A stretch of 64,000 bases of DNA from Echinococcus granulosus (taxonomy: Eukaryota; Platyhelminthes; Cestoda; Cyclophyllidea; Taeniidae): assembly GCF_000524195.1 (NCBI RefSeq), contig NW_020170456.1, positions 338,306-402,305 on the forward strand. Direction: 5' to 3'. Within the stretch, counting starts at the first letter, position 1; each line of letters starts with the position of its first letter. The translations under genes were made by a program, and so were the position numbers. Below, piece by piece: positions 48,480 to 62,585 of this stretch. The notes beneath the pieces were generated by a model that made no database searches, was not told the DNA's origin, and worked only from the letters and a program-made list of their open reading frames with translations.

Positions 48480-49452
48480 TTAGGCACAAAAGTAGGAGAA
48501 GCAAGTAAATGCAAAGAATTTTCGAGTTACGAAGTCTTTAACTGAAGGAATGTTGGTCACAGCATCGGACGGAACTGTATTCAGGTAGTGTAAGTTGGAG
48601 GGTGAAGAATTGTTGACCTGTAAGAAGTATATAAACAAGAATTCACCGTCGACTACCTTTTCAATGCAATAGCTGGCTTTGTTTCGATGCTTTTTGCCAT
48701 CCATGTGCGCCTCTAGTTGGCTTTTAGAATTTAACTGAAGATTGCAAACACTGCAAAATAACGCAGATGTAGAGTCATTAAGGTTGATATTGGAAGAGTT
48801 AGAAGGGACACGGTTCAAGGCATTTATTGAAGGTTTAGTAAATGTAGCGCCTTTATAGGGATCGTCACCACCCTCAACAACGTAAATACCCTGCAATGAG
48901 CAGGAAAGCATTTCCAAACCAGAACAATCCATGTTGGGTTCCTACAACTACAAATTAGCCTTACAAAAAAGGCACTACCTGTCCTCGAGAGCCCAATACT
49001 TGCTTTTGCCTGTCAATGTGCTTTTTTCCTTTCACGTGAATATCAAAATTAACTTGGGAATACAAAGGGACATCGCAAGTTGAGCAGTAGAATTCCGACT
49101 TCCCGGAAGAATGAGGCACTCTCGATCTTGGATTAAGGCGATCTGTGAAATCAACGACTACAAAAGGTGAGGCAGAAGAGGTGTCGATTGGTGGGGGACT
49201 TTTACAGCAGTGAGTTAGCATTTCAGGTGCCGAATAATGTTCGGAGCAAGTAGGACATGTCAGGTCAGATGAATCTGACCTTGGTGAAATCTGCCAAGGT
49301 TGATAACAATCAAAGCTAACACGATCCGAAAGCGTTAATGCATGCTCGCATCTCCTTAAATGCGTTTTGCTGCTTTGGTGAATTCGCAATTGCTCAGGTG
49401 AATTGCAATTCTTGTTGCATACAGTGCAAGAGTATGAAGAAAATTTACTCAT
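48480..49452 (-). CDS. Matrin/U1-type C2H2 zinc-finger protein (second copy)
   Basis: Exact copy of the gene at 6258-7230. Exons are 48979..49452, 48657..48941 and 48480..48617, 298 aa with three C-x2-C-x12-H-x5-H fingers and the 39-nt second intron. There is no difference from the first copy at any coding or splice position checked. Confidence 0.8.
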
Positions 49453-49882
49453 CTAAAAGTCAATAGAACAAAAACACTCAAAGGCAGAGAGCTCAGGAAT
49501 GTGAAATGACGAAATCACCGTAAACCTTTACCTACCCAATGAGGCTGCCACTTAAAACTGCGCTATCCTTTGGCCCATATAAACAAAATATTATGAATAG
49601 GTTTTGCTAATTATGCAACAATATTAGTTCGTTCAAATAAAATCTAGAATCAACCTTGGGTTAATTAATACAGGATGCTTCCGCCCACAATAGCCGGTAC
49701 CAGAAAAGGCCATCGAAACAACACCCTCCTACCACCTCCCACCACCACCAATCCCACAAAACAACCAACGCGCATCGACCTCACACCCGCGGAAGTGCAC
49801 ACACCAACCCCCCGCCGAAGGAGATTCTTGGGTCCAACAAGCGTCTCATTTTAAGAGGAATATGAAACTTCAACCCGAAATC

Positions 49883-52800
49883 TCATCCACGTCGACCTCT
49901 TTTCCGCCTAAGGTCGAATGATATCTCGCCGAAGTCATTGGATTCTCCCGAATCGATGCAGATCGCCTCAGTGTCTGAAATTTCGGGGATAGCTGCAGCC
50001 GCACGCCTTGTGAGGCCAAAGCCTCTCCGAGGGGCCTTACCGCCAAATCCACGTCTCCCACCTCCTCGTCTGCGGCCGGTGGAATTTTGTTTTTCAGAAA
50101 TCGAATGGGCACTCGAACTTGGTCGATCGCAGCCGGTACGAAAAACATTTTCACCGTCCTCTGACACCTCCTCAATGATATTCAGAAGCATTTGATCTTC
50201 TGTTTCACCCCGCGACTCATCTGAAGAGGTGGCAACGAAGGGGCTGGTTATCCGTTTCAATCGTCTGCGGGTAGATACAGATGTGTCCGATATAGCTTCC
50301 TCTATGGACTAAAAGGAAAACTGTAAATAGTCGGGCAGTGAAATTGGGAGATACATTGCTTGTGTGGACAAAATCTGTCTGCCTAGAGTTGAAGCTGTGC
50401 CTTACCCAGCATCATTATTTAATTTTTTGTAATTCAGACCTTTGGTCCACTTGTAACGGGTCGACTATGGGAGGAACAATTGCCCTCCCCGTGATTTCAC
50501 CAAAATTGGTTCAAGAAAGCTACCCTGAAAAACGGTGACGAAGCCTCGTGCAATACGAACACTTCAGGTGAATTTTCTCATTGACTTTGACCATGCGTTC
50601 AAGGCATACAAATGAACATTGTGCTTAATCACAGGTGCTTTGAAAGTGTTGCTTTAGACAGGCATGAGAAATGGGACATGGTTTATACCCCGTAGCATTG
50701 ACGCATATTTTACCTGGGCATTTAAGGAAGAATGCACATTTCAAATCAAGTGATGGTAACATACCTCTGTTTTGACAGAACCGGCATCAATGACTGAAGC
50801 GGAAGGAGTAGATTCGTGCATTGGAGGTCCTGAAAATTAGAAAACAATTAACCAAGATGTTATTCCCGAAGTCAACTCCTGCAGATTAAAGAACAGAGCG
50901 GTTCTTTCCTGGAACGAGAGGATAATTTGATCGTCTTAAACGTAGCTACAGACGTTCGACACTGAGCTAGTAAGAAAAAAGCAGCTTCCCAACCAACTAC
51001 CTCCATTCAAATGTGACAATTCTTACAGTAAATTCAAAAAAAGGCTGCCATACAAAGGCAGTTGTACGACGCGCTCAAACACGACCGAATATGAGCACTT
51101 CTTGCCCTGTCAGGCAGCCTTAATACTAATAACTCACGAATTAGATCCAACAATGTGAGTTTTGCACCAAACATCTGTGCCATTTTCTTCACTATTCCAG
51201 CTAAGTAAACGATCTCTACACAAACCAACTTAGGTTGCGTCACATTACTAGCGCCAGGCATAAAGACCGAGACAACCAGAGGAGCTGGAGAAGAAGGCAT
51301 CACTTAAAACGGACGTTTCATGAGAGTACCAAAGAACAAGGGAAAGTGGTGTTGAAACGCCAGTAGAACTACCCAATTTCCCACATAAAACTATCTTAGG
51401 GAACGATTTAGGCATATGGTGACTCGACCTTACCACCACTTGCAGCTTTATCATCAACCTCAGCTTTCCTACGAATGTTTGCGAATCGCATGACCTCTGG
51501 GATGATTTCCTCTTCACCACATCGGACTTCAGCCAGATGACCCCGAGTCTGAGCCATCATCTTTGCCACAGTAGTGTGGATGGCCTCGTTGTCAGCACCA
51601 ATGACGAAGTGGCGCAGCGCCGTGGCCATCTCCACCTCGGTGAGGAGCTCTAACTGGAGCTTAGAGTTTGAGGCAAAGTAACGGCTGATGAAAAATTCCA
51701 CATCGTTTACTGAAAAGCCGCCTCGCTCCGTTGCGGAATTCAAACCTGTCCCGGGCTGAGAGAAGGCAGTGGTGTTAATGGCGGTTCCACGACACGTAGC
51801 GTCATCGCGCTTGGTAGTGAAGGTGATCAGGTCCTGAGAAATGTTGAAGCAAAAGTAGCCTTAAATTAACCAAAAATGGACGATTTCCCTTTACACAATC
51901 ATCCACGAAAAAACACGAATCACACATAGCAGATCGTCAATAATTTGAGATGAAAGTGAAGGAGAAGTGGTACTGACCTTGGGATTGGCCACGCGTCCAA
52001 CAAACTTCTGACCAAATCGAAGTGCGCTGAATCTCTCAAAACCACCGCTTGTGTCAACGCGCAGTCTGACCAGCGGTTCTGACGGCTGTTTGAATATCAT
52101 CGCTTCTGACGCACCCTCCTCTGCCTTCACCACGCGTTCCTGCTGACGTGATTCTGCGGTCACCACGACAGCTTGATCGATAGCTGCCTGGATGCGCGCA
52201 GTACACAACTGCTCCACGCGCAAGCCCACATCGGGTGAATTGACGTCTACCTCTGATAACTCATCTTTCAATACCACCTCCTCGAACACGAACCTGCGTA
52301 CCGAGCGCAATGGCAGTTTAGTCAACTGGAAATGAAAAGACAACACACTCGAGAAAGATGGCGGAATAAGAGGCGAAACAACGAAGGACGCACCTTGAAT
52401 TCCATGTCTCGAATCTCCAAGAGACCGGCACACTTTTCAACTGCTTCGCCTTCACTCAACGAGGTGGCCACCGAACTTCCCGGTTGGATTACGTAGAAAT
52501 TGCCCGTACCATTCCACTCTGGCTCAATTCGACAGCTGTGCTCATGTCCCCAAACCACTAGATCGAGAAATGAGGGCAAAAAGTTCTCTGGAAGATATCC
52601 AGTGGGTCCATGACGAACTCGGTTCTGATGAATTACCGCGATCGAAAACCACTCGCCCTGGTCCGGTCGAAGAAAGGTGATCTTGTTGTCACGAAAGAGA
52701 CGATGCAAGCGCTCTTCTCGAATCGCGCCAATTCCATAGATTGCCAAATTGGTAGAACCCTTGCGAAACAAGAGAGGGCTAACTTCCAGTTCCTCCACAC

Positions 52801-53251
52801 TATCGAATTTGCCGAAGAGGTTGATGAAACCACAGGTGTGGAGGAGGTCTGGAGGACAGACGCTGCCAAATCCGCTCGGGTCGTCGTGGTTGCCGTGGAT
52901 GGCGAAGATGGGGAGGCCAATGTTGAGATTTAAATCGAGGTAGTTGACACCAGGATAGGAAGTGTTGGCGAAGATGAGCGCAGGATTGCTGAGCAGTTCG
53001 AATTGAACTGGGCTTTCGTCGAGGCAGTGGGTGCGAAAAAGTCGGAGGACTTCATTCAGACATCGAATGGAGGGACGAACCTCGTGGAAGAGATCGCCAC
53101 CTTGCAGGATAAAATCAACCTTATGTTCTTGTCCCAAACAGAGAATTTCTTCTAGAGTCTTAAAAGTGTCGCTGCCACGTATTCCATCTTTTTCCATATA
53201 GCCCACATGATTGTCGGAGGTCAATAGGATGCGAAATGTGTTGTCTAGACC
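49883..53251 (-). CDS. MRE11 nuclease (second copy)
   Basis: Exact copy of the gene at 7661-11029. Exons are 52394..53251, 51978..52325, 51434..51833, 50765..50829 and 49883..50308. All phosphodiesterase motifs and the Arg/Gly-rich tail are intact. If this copy were a real genomic duplicate, the complete lack of intronic divergence would make it very recent. Confidence 0.93.
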
Positions 53252-54601
53252 CTGATCAAAGATGATAAAGTAGTGTTAAGATTGCAAATAATAGATCTCA
53301 CTAGTTCATACGAATTCAATTTGAAATTAAGAATAGATACATCCATCCAGTCCGTGGTTCAGGGTATGGTGCAAATTCATAAGGGCAGATAAAACATCAA
53401 TTGCCACAGCAAAGTTTACGTTCTAAATAATAAACTACTGTATTTGGGACAAAACAATGCCCATCTTGGCTTCAGTTAGGCAAACGTGAGTAGAGTCGCA
53501 CAATACATCACAGAGCATCTAAGACAATATTGCAGTAGAATATCAATACCCGAAAGTAGTGAAATGACTTCAACGTTAATACAACAGAAATAATCACTAC
53601 CGCCCCACCGCAGAGGCAATTTACAAGGAGCCTAAGGTCTAAGCTAACTTCAAGGTCATGGGCTGCGTTTGTATTCCCGGTAGCAAACAAAATCAGCAGA
53701 GAAAAATAGCCAAATGGGTTTCTTCCATACTTTAAATTCTCCAATAATTTTTTATGGCTTGTTTTATTTTATCACCATATTGTCAGCGTGCATGGAGAAC
53801 ACGTCTGGAACCCTACATTTTGAAGTCCATAAAATTGTTTTAACCTTTAATATTTTTAAATATCTTTTTAATAAATTTCGGTAAAGTTTTAAATATAGGA
53901 AAACGCAATATTTAACTTTGATAGTGCCTGAGGCCGAAGTTAACCACCATTATCTCCCCCACTTGGAACTTTTGATAAAGAAAGTTTGTGAATTTGAGCA
54001 CTCATAATGGAACAAGTATGAACAATGCGAAAGTAGTTATCGCACGACAATGGTTAGGCGGTAATTGTGCCCATGCCTAAAGCGCGCGCCCTGGAATCGC
54101 TTCAGTTGGTGGTTGGTTAGCCCCTCCTAATGGGTGCAATCAAACGCCCCAGCAAGAAAGCCTACCTCGCGGTGATACCAAACGACCCTTGCGTTGAAAC
54201 ATTTTCCCCCTTTGGGATGACTATGTGTCAGACCCGTCAGAATCTAACCTTAACGACTAGAAGCAGGTACCCCGACCGACTCAAACAGGAGCTTATAATA
54301 GAACAATAACTTTGACATTGATCGCCATAAAATCCAATTAAGCAAGGTGGGAAAACCCCATCGGCAGGTGCATGTCAAACACTCCGTCACACACAAACAC
54401 CCCCAGAAAAGCAAAAAAAGTACCATAGTGCGAACACATTAGAATGCATAGAAAAAAGGCAGATACACAGTCATAAATTAATAACAGATGGAGACACACA
54501 CAAGCAGACACATCAAGAGATTGACAGAGAACAGATGTCCGAGAGTTAGTTGAAAGCGAAATGGCAATGAACGTGGAGGAGACTAGCAACTGTACAGCTT
54601 G
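53252..54601. other. Intergenic between MRE11 and ZFYVE1, second copy
   Basis: Identical to 11030-12379. AT-rich in its middle, no gene seen. Confidence 0.5.
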
Positions 54602-57600
54602 TCACCGTCCATTGGCGGTCGAAGCGGAGGCGGTGGTGGCGGGAAGAGGAGTGTGGTCGCAATAGCATGCATCGCACACGCGATTGGGCCAGTCGAGCCC
54701 CCGCTGTGGCACCGGCTGGCGGCGGCTTGAGCATCCTGCACAGACGCCTCGCCCGCACGCTCGGCAGTGGTGGATCGATAAACGCGCACCAAAGGCGCCA
54801 CCGCACAGCACGCATTGCGTACACTCCTCGTCCGGCTGCCAGTAATCTGGTCTCACCGCTGCTTTCACCAGTTCTACATGTACATACAGTTAAAATGTTA
54901 TGCCCATTCGCTTTCACCTCCTAGAATGGCAGCTACGATTACTACTAGGCTTGACCAAAAAGTAAACGGTGATGAAAAAGAGGAGACGCACGCTTAGGAG
55001 TGCTGAAGACAGGAGCAATGTAGCCTGCAGTGGCGGAGAGGAGTTCAAAAACTCGCCGACTGGACGTCCCAGCGGAAGATCTAGGGATATCAGGACTGCC
55101 AGAATAACGTGAAGCCATGGCAGTGGAGGCAGAAGAACTACCATTGGAATGGGTCTTCGAAGCGTAGCAGCTGTAATTTGCAGTGGATTAGTCAAATTGA
55201 ACTGACTAAGGAGTATTGAACTCTTTACACAACGACAAAATGACAGTCCTCTAAAGTACGAGGACCACTATCAAAGTCGATACTTTAGAAAATAATATGA
55301 AAATGATTAATGGGGGACATCTTAAAAAGTCACAAAGATAAAGATCACTATCGACTACAGGAGATTGTTTAAAAAACGCTTTAGTGCCAGCTAACCACTC
55401 ACCGATCGCACACCCGCACAGCCGCTTCCACATACCCGCGATCGGGAACGGGGATACGGTGTTTGGAGCAGCTGTCGCATACCCCACGACCACACGCTCT
55501 ACAGTGATGCTTCTCTGCGTCGTCTGTAGGCGACACTTTGGCGCCGGCAGTGTCTGCGGAGCATACGGCAGAGGGGGAAGTGTTGAAGGTAGTGGCGTTG
55601 GAGCTAGCGGAGGTGGGGAAGAGGTAACCACAACAAGCACAGTTGATGATCTGCGAATTGGGCTGCCAGTAGGCGGGAGCCACAGAGTCTGCAATAAAAT
55701 CGCTCAAGAGACGCGTCGGTGGGCCGGCCAATTGAGAAACCTGCTCGCTCACGCTAGTAAGACCATCCACCACCAGTTGACCAAATGGATGCGCGCCCTG
55801 TAAAAGAACAATGGCATTAAAAATTTAAGCAGCCGGTACACTAATAATTTGTAAAACATAGCAAACAACAGGCCTGGTATAGATTAAGATATAAAAAGGA
55901 ATTGGAGAGCAGGTAGGTCTGGCAATGTGGGTTCGAGAGAGCGACTGTTGGGGGCAATAGTCATGTGATTGACCTGTAGGAGGGAGGTCTCGCCTGGCCA
56001 GAGGTGGACAACCTGCCAATGGATCTGGGGCGAGTCCTCGGGTGGGGGATTGCCGGACCAATGAGCACGACTACGGTACACCACACCGTGATGTGGACAG
56101 CTCAGTACGTAGCCCCACCACAGGTACTTCATCACTCCCGTAACCGCATTCTCCCTCTCCTCCAGCGCCTTGGGTACAAGGACTATGGGACGGCCCATCG
56201 CGTAGCAGCGCTGCAGGAAGATGAAGAAAGAGCTAACACAAATGCTCTTTGAAAAAAGACTAAGAAAGGGCCCTGTCTACTTCATAGCCAATGGAGCAAA
56301 CTAGGCTAGTTCATTTAATCAGAAGCACTAAATGACAGGTCACTGAATGTATGCACAATTTTGGCTTCAATACCGCTGCCATGAACATCCCTTCCCCATG
56401 ACATCAAACCTACTAGATATTACTAGTTCACAAATGCATGCCTAGCAATGTAGCAAACAAGTGCACGAAAAACTACTTCAAAAGGGGCGAAATAAGCTCT
56501 CATGAAGGATAGGCTAATCGAAACCAAGACTTGGACGAGGTTGGAAAATTTGTTTTGAAGTAAGAAAGCTGTTGGATCAGGATTTTGGTTAGATTGGAAG
56601 AAGTGAAATTGATCAACATTCCAATTTCTGCCGTTGTAACTAATGTGATCCAGGTCCATGGAATTGAGAAAGTAGGTAGTCCGATTACTTGTTCTGGCAA
56701 CCATTAAGCAGCGAAAGATGATATTTCCCGTTTTTTAACCAGGCTTCAGCCTCGTCTGAGCAAAAAAATGACTTGCACATGAAAAAGTGAATAGTTGGCG
56801 AGACGGTTGGTGGGGGGTCAGGCAGGAGGAGCCCTGTGTCACAGCAAGACTGCTTCTTCACCCGCCTAACAGTGAAAGAACCGTCCATTTCGCCTGAGAT
56901 TGTTAGTCCAGTGTCAAGTTGATAACCATATCAGGTGGAGAGCATGGAGGATGAGAATGACGTGCTATCCCCCTGTCGTTTATCCCAAAGGGCAGTATGA
57001 GGTCTCCTTACCGGTAAGTCAAGTGATAGTAAGAGGTCCTGAGTCGTCACCCAAAAGCCAAGGATAGGATTTACCTTCCAATAGCTGGAGGACCGGTCCA
57101 ACTTCTTTCTAAAAATGAGGGTTTTCTCGAACCCCCTCTTTGACCCAACATCGTTGCAAGACTACGTGAGTTTCATTAGCTCGCCTGGGCATATACTGGG
57201 TGAAAAAGGGGCAAATAAAGCATTTACAATCAAGGAGAAGTGACAAGTAAATGCACCACAACAATAATTCATTCTGACAGACGAGGTTATTTCTGATCCC
57301 GGACTAATTAGCGGAAACCAGCTATAGCGCAATGAGATCCGTGTTCTTGAAAAACGTGAAGCATTCGATCAGCTAGGCTGAATCGAAGAATTTCTTAATT
57401 ATCGTCTAATCATTGCTGCTGCTTCTTTCGCTTTCGCCTCGCCCCTCTTTCATGCTTTTTCCCCAGCATTGAAATGCCATCATCTTCACTTGTCATTCGA
57501 TGATAAGTGGAGGTATTTTGTTTCTAGGTGAGCCATAAACACGACTTTAACATTGGCTGATTTCAATGTGGGACTGGTACTGACTTTGCTGGCCCACTTT

Positions 57601-60600
57601 TCTGAACACTTCCCATTGTTCCATGACTGAAAACGGGCTATGAATTTGACCGAAGGGTGAAAACACTTTTCTGTATTTGTGACTAACATAGTCGTAGTCT
57701 TATTGGCAACAATGGGATACAATCAAGTATTCTTTTATTGAGGTCTTAACTTCGGAAAGTGTACAGTCGATTTGCGAGGTGTTTCAATATCCTTTTCATG
57801 CAAAAAGTCGTGCTCAATTACGAGGCATCCCAAGGAATCCAGAAAAGGCATATCAACAATTTTGTAGGTGACTTGTAATGCATTTGGTGCAAATAAGGGC
57901 CCTGGTGACCTTAGCCAAGCGCGTAGATACCCTATGGTGGATTAGTCAATCAGATCATGGCATGTTAAGGTCGCAATTTGTCCTTAAAATCTGCCACTAC
58001 GATGACGCTTAAAACGATTTAAGCTTATTCACCACTTTATATGAAGTCTGTCTCTTGGAAAGTGGGATAATTTTAACAATTTTGTGGCTGCATATATACT
58101 AACCACCCTGTAGCCCGTTCCTCAAGAAGACGTAATGACGCATTGAAACTAGTAGAAACTTGTCAAATTTACGCCACCATTTATATGGACACATTAAAGT
58201 ACCACATTGACATGGTACCCCGTTTTCTAGTCGCTACTCTTTTCCTCTCACCTTGAGCTTTCATACCATTAAGTGTCGATTAACCTTGATGGACGTGTTT
58301 CCATCTTGTTTGCTTCACTAATTTCAACTCAATTTCTAAGGCATGCGAACCTCACGTCAAAGTTGTTCTGTAGCATTTGGAAAAAAGTGCAGTGCAGTGA
58401 TGTTGCCGTTGGTGGTAATGATAATGAGAAAGTTCCCCGAAACCTACGTACTGCAAGGGTTAAGGTGTGAAGTCTACTAAGTAAGTGGATACCACATGGC
58501 ATGAATTGACGGATGACAGAACTATCAATTTGTTTCTCTCCTTCTCTATCTCCGTTACAGAAACGCACCGCTCACTTTGGAGTGTTTGCTGACTGGCTGA
58601 AATGAAATGAGAAATGACCTGTGCCGTTGCATTTAGGTGTACATCAGGCTCAGGCCACCCACTCACCACTTCACACTTCTGAGGGCGTTATCCCCACACT
58701 ATCCGCCGATATGACCACCCTGGTCACACACAGAGTTTGTGCATGTGTGCAGTAGACTGAAGACGCAATTTTCACTAACTGAAGGTCCGATCCCAATCAC
58801 GGTTAAGGTTTGTCTACTGCATCCTACTGGCCAACTGGGATGGAAAAGAGGAAGTTACTGACCCATCCTCATAATTAGCATTCTCTCCGCGTTACCTTCC
58901 CAAGCTGCAGGTGATGAGTATCACCCTTTCAGGGGATCGGACACAACCATAAGAGCGACGGACAGCTACGGAATAAAATGCTGGTGGAAACGGAGACGAC
59001 TAGGAGGCACGGACTAAACCGCTCGCTTCGAGAGATAAGACGCTGAAATGGTGAAATTCACAGCCAGCCTGGCAGCAAGTTAATTGAGGTACACTTCCAA
59101 AAACAGTTATATACGGACTAACTCACCTTGCAGTAGTAGATTTTATTCTGCAGTAAAGGGGAGTACTCGCATCCGTCTCCTAAGTCGCGAGTACGCGACT
59201 GATGCGGCACACCGGTGTGGTTCACGCCCAATTCACATCGCGCATGGCACACGGTGCAGCGGGCGGGACAGGTGAAGTACTCTTGAACAAAGGTCAACGT
59301 AGTCGCCGCCGTAGCTGCTGCATCTGGAAGGTCGTTGGCAAAGTGCTGACTCAAGCCCAAAAGCGCGCGGAAGATGTGCTCCAGTCGACGCGGCGCTCGT
59401 ACCGACGTCTCCAACATTAACTCATCCGCAACGCGCACAAAAGGCTACAAGGAAATTAATAAACGAAAGCAGATTGGACCTTTGCATGTTTGTAGAATCA
59501 CTCGTCTACGAGTCCTTTAACACATATGTGTAAGATGTCACATAAATGTAGGGCGCCAATTTTCTTATCTGAGTCCAGGCGTCACACATATGCGACACAT
59601 CAAGTTTGGAAAATAACAAGATTTATAGAAAAAAAAGGAATGGTAAAGTAGTAGAGGTCAAATTGGAACAATAAAGAGCATGAGATGTGCTGGTAGAAGT
59701 GCCTCAGAGACTCTGGCACTAACGGTTTTAAAGGTCGCTCAATTCAGACCTCATCGTCATGCCACTGACCCCTCCATTTTCGCAGTGCTTCTGCAAGCTA
59801 ATGAAAGACCTACTTGCAAACAACTAGTATAGCTAGTAACGCTTCTACAAGCGGTCCCAAAGTGGCCTTTTTGACCGCCCAAGATTGGTAGAAAAAGAAA
59901 AGAAAGCGAATTAAAATTGGTTTTTATCTTTCCATGTTTATTGGGTCATTTGGGCTTTTAAGTTTTCTCCACCGCCGTGTTCACATTGTCGTTTAGCAGC
60001 TCCACACCTAAGACAGTCAATAGCAATTATCCCAGACCTTCCATAAACCCATCAGAGTCGTTTAGAAACGGCAATCCTTGGTAATGCCTTCAGAAGGAAT
60101 ATGAAAACTTCCCATGGTGCATCAAAAAGAGATTTCCACATAGATTAGTGGGTTAACTATTACACAAAGAAAAGCGCTTGACTCGGAGATTTGAGGTACT
60201 GAAACCACTACCTCAAGGATAAAATCAGCAGTTGCGAGCTCTGTGTTTAAAAAGCCCCCTTCTCTAGACACTAACAGTCCTTTCCCAACTGCTTCTGGTT
60301 CTAATCCACTCCCATTTCACAAATGGTTATTTAGCAAGTAATTGTCCACATGATACCAAGAAAAGGTGAGAATATTGCAGGGACAAGGCAGTAACATCCT
60401 CCTCCTCGTCCTAAAGTATGGTATGAGGTCTTGGGGTATCTTGCAACACAAATAAGGTGACGTGCCTCCCTTCCATTGCTGTCTGCATCGAGCAGGCAAG
60501 TGGTAATTGATATTTGGCCTTCAGCAGTGGACTCCACAAACAAGCTGATAGGTTACGAGATTATACGGAAGACCGTATGAGCCTTTGTTCACATGACCAC

Positions 60601-62585
60601 CAGACAGCGATCACTTACGCAATCATCTTTAAATGGAAAAATCGTTCATTGAGTAAATCATAACACCTGTATAGTGGTTTTAATATACAACAGTGGAAGA
60701 GGATTTCGAGAAAGACTGGTGTAGGTATCCCTTACACCGCTTTATTATGAACGACCGGTGGTGGGGACAACTTCAATACGAACACGCACGTGGGCGGTGT
60801 CCGGACTCAAGAAAACCAAATGGGATGGTCGTGACCACTAGACTATATATGACTAATCAAGAGGTGGTAGGATTGGCCATCATCCCCTGATTTTGCCCCA
60901 ATATCGTTAGGTCATTTTGAATCACATGGCAGCTGCTGTGAGACATTAGAAAGGACAAGAATGACGTGGAAAACAAGGCCAAGGGGAAGGAGAGGTGTCA
61001 CGCCTAGCAATGATTATTGTTTCCGACCCTCCCACTTCCATCGTCGTCCGCCCCAATAACCCCTTTGTGTGTTTAAAGCTCCAATAAAAGTTCAGTCATG
61101 AAATCTGAAGGATCTACGCAGGTTTTTGTAAATTGGATGGATTTTTGCACAAAATGATCCACACTCAGGTCACCTCGTCTTTAGCGATGGGTTCAGCTTC
61201 CTTAATAAATCACACACTCCAAAATAAGTGCTATTAAAAATAGACTAAATTTATTTGGCTATCATAAAAGAGGAATAATTGACAGAGCCACAAGATACGT
61301 ATGAAGACAAACGGAAAGTAGGGGAGGAGGAAGGAATGGAGCAAGAAATTCAAGAGTTCATATCACCAGCCACATCCAGTTGATTAGGGAAAACACTGCT
61401 AGTTAGAAACATAACTCCTCAAAGTGATGCCAAATTAATTCGAAAATAAAAGCTTCCTTCCTTTAAAACAAAATGAAACAGATAAGGTCTTCATTACAAT
61501 AACATTTTCTAATAGCATAAACAACGACACTTGCTGTCATGAGAGAACGCAGATCTCCACTTTCAAGAAGCCACCTACCCCTCTGAAACACGTCACGGGG
61601 TATAAAGGTTGGGACCGATGTTTAACAAGAGAGGCTGATATAGATAATTATTAAGGCCTCCAGTCAACATGGAAAGTGCCTGAAGGACAATTTGGTAGCA
61701 AAGGCAGAAGCTTAACTACCCATCCATTATGAGCACACTCCACTTCTCCCATTATTCCCGCATTAGATACAAACATGCATACCACTAGCGTCCATCTTAA
61801 CACCATGGTGATGGGCGTCATTAATAATTTGCAGGAGCGACCAATTGGTTGAAGAGGAGATTAATCACACGACACGTTTCATTACTATTTCACCTACTGT
61901 TCTTCCGGCCTACTTAAGGTTTCCAGTGGAGAAGCAGAGGCGAGAAAACATCCAAAGTGTCACACCCGTTTTGATTTGAAATGAGATGTTCGCAGACGCG
62001 GTGCGAAATCCGCAGGTTACGTCACGCCGGCGAGAAGGTTACCAACTTGCTGGCAGTTTTAACCATACGGCAGGAGTCATGAAAGCCGGAAAAGGCTCAA
62101 TTGTTCAATCCGAAGGTCTTCAGGCATTATACTAGCCTCCTTCTTGCCTCACAATTGTACGTAAAGTTTCCCTTTTGCTTTTGCGACGGACGTCATGAGG
62201 AAGATACTGCTGAAAGTGTGGTAGGAGTGCGCACCAGTAGGTCGCCTCCGGTGGAACTTGAAGAAGAGCTCTTTCAATATTACAAACTCATTTAAGGAAG
62301 GAATTAAACACGCAACACTTCGCCACTAACTCACAACGACGACTAAACGGTTTTTTGTTGGATTTAAGTTACTATCCGGACTTCCAGATGGGTGAAGAAT
62401 ATGAGGACATGGTTGTCTAGGCGGACATTGATGTGAGCGACAAAAGCAAGATGATAGTTTGGGTTAACAACTCACACTGAAATTCGTGGATCCCGAGGCG
62501 GTCTGAATTCCAACGTAGCGAAGATTGGAAAAGGCGTCCACATTACGATGGATACTAGCAAACCTCTTCTTCAAAAAGGCAGTTC
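54602..62585 (-). CDS. ZFYVE1 homologue, 3' six exons (second copy, cut by window end)
   Basis: Exact copy of the 3' part of the ZFYVE1 gene: 62476..62585, 59127..59444, 55974..56210, 55403..55797, 54992..55170 and 54602..54873. It covers the end of the GTPase domain, the Cys/His-rich linker and both FYVE fingers. The three N-terminal exons, including the P-loop exon, would lie beyond 64000, so this is a window truncation and not a broken gene. Confidence 0.9.
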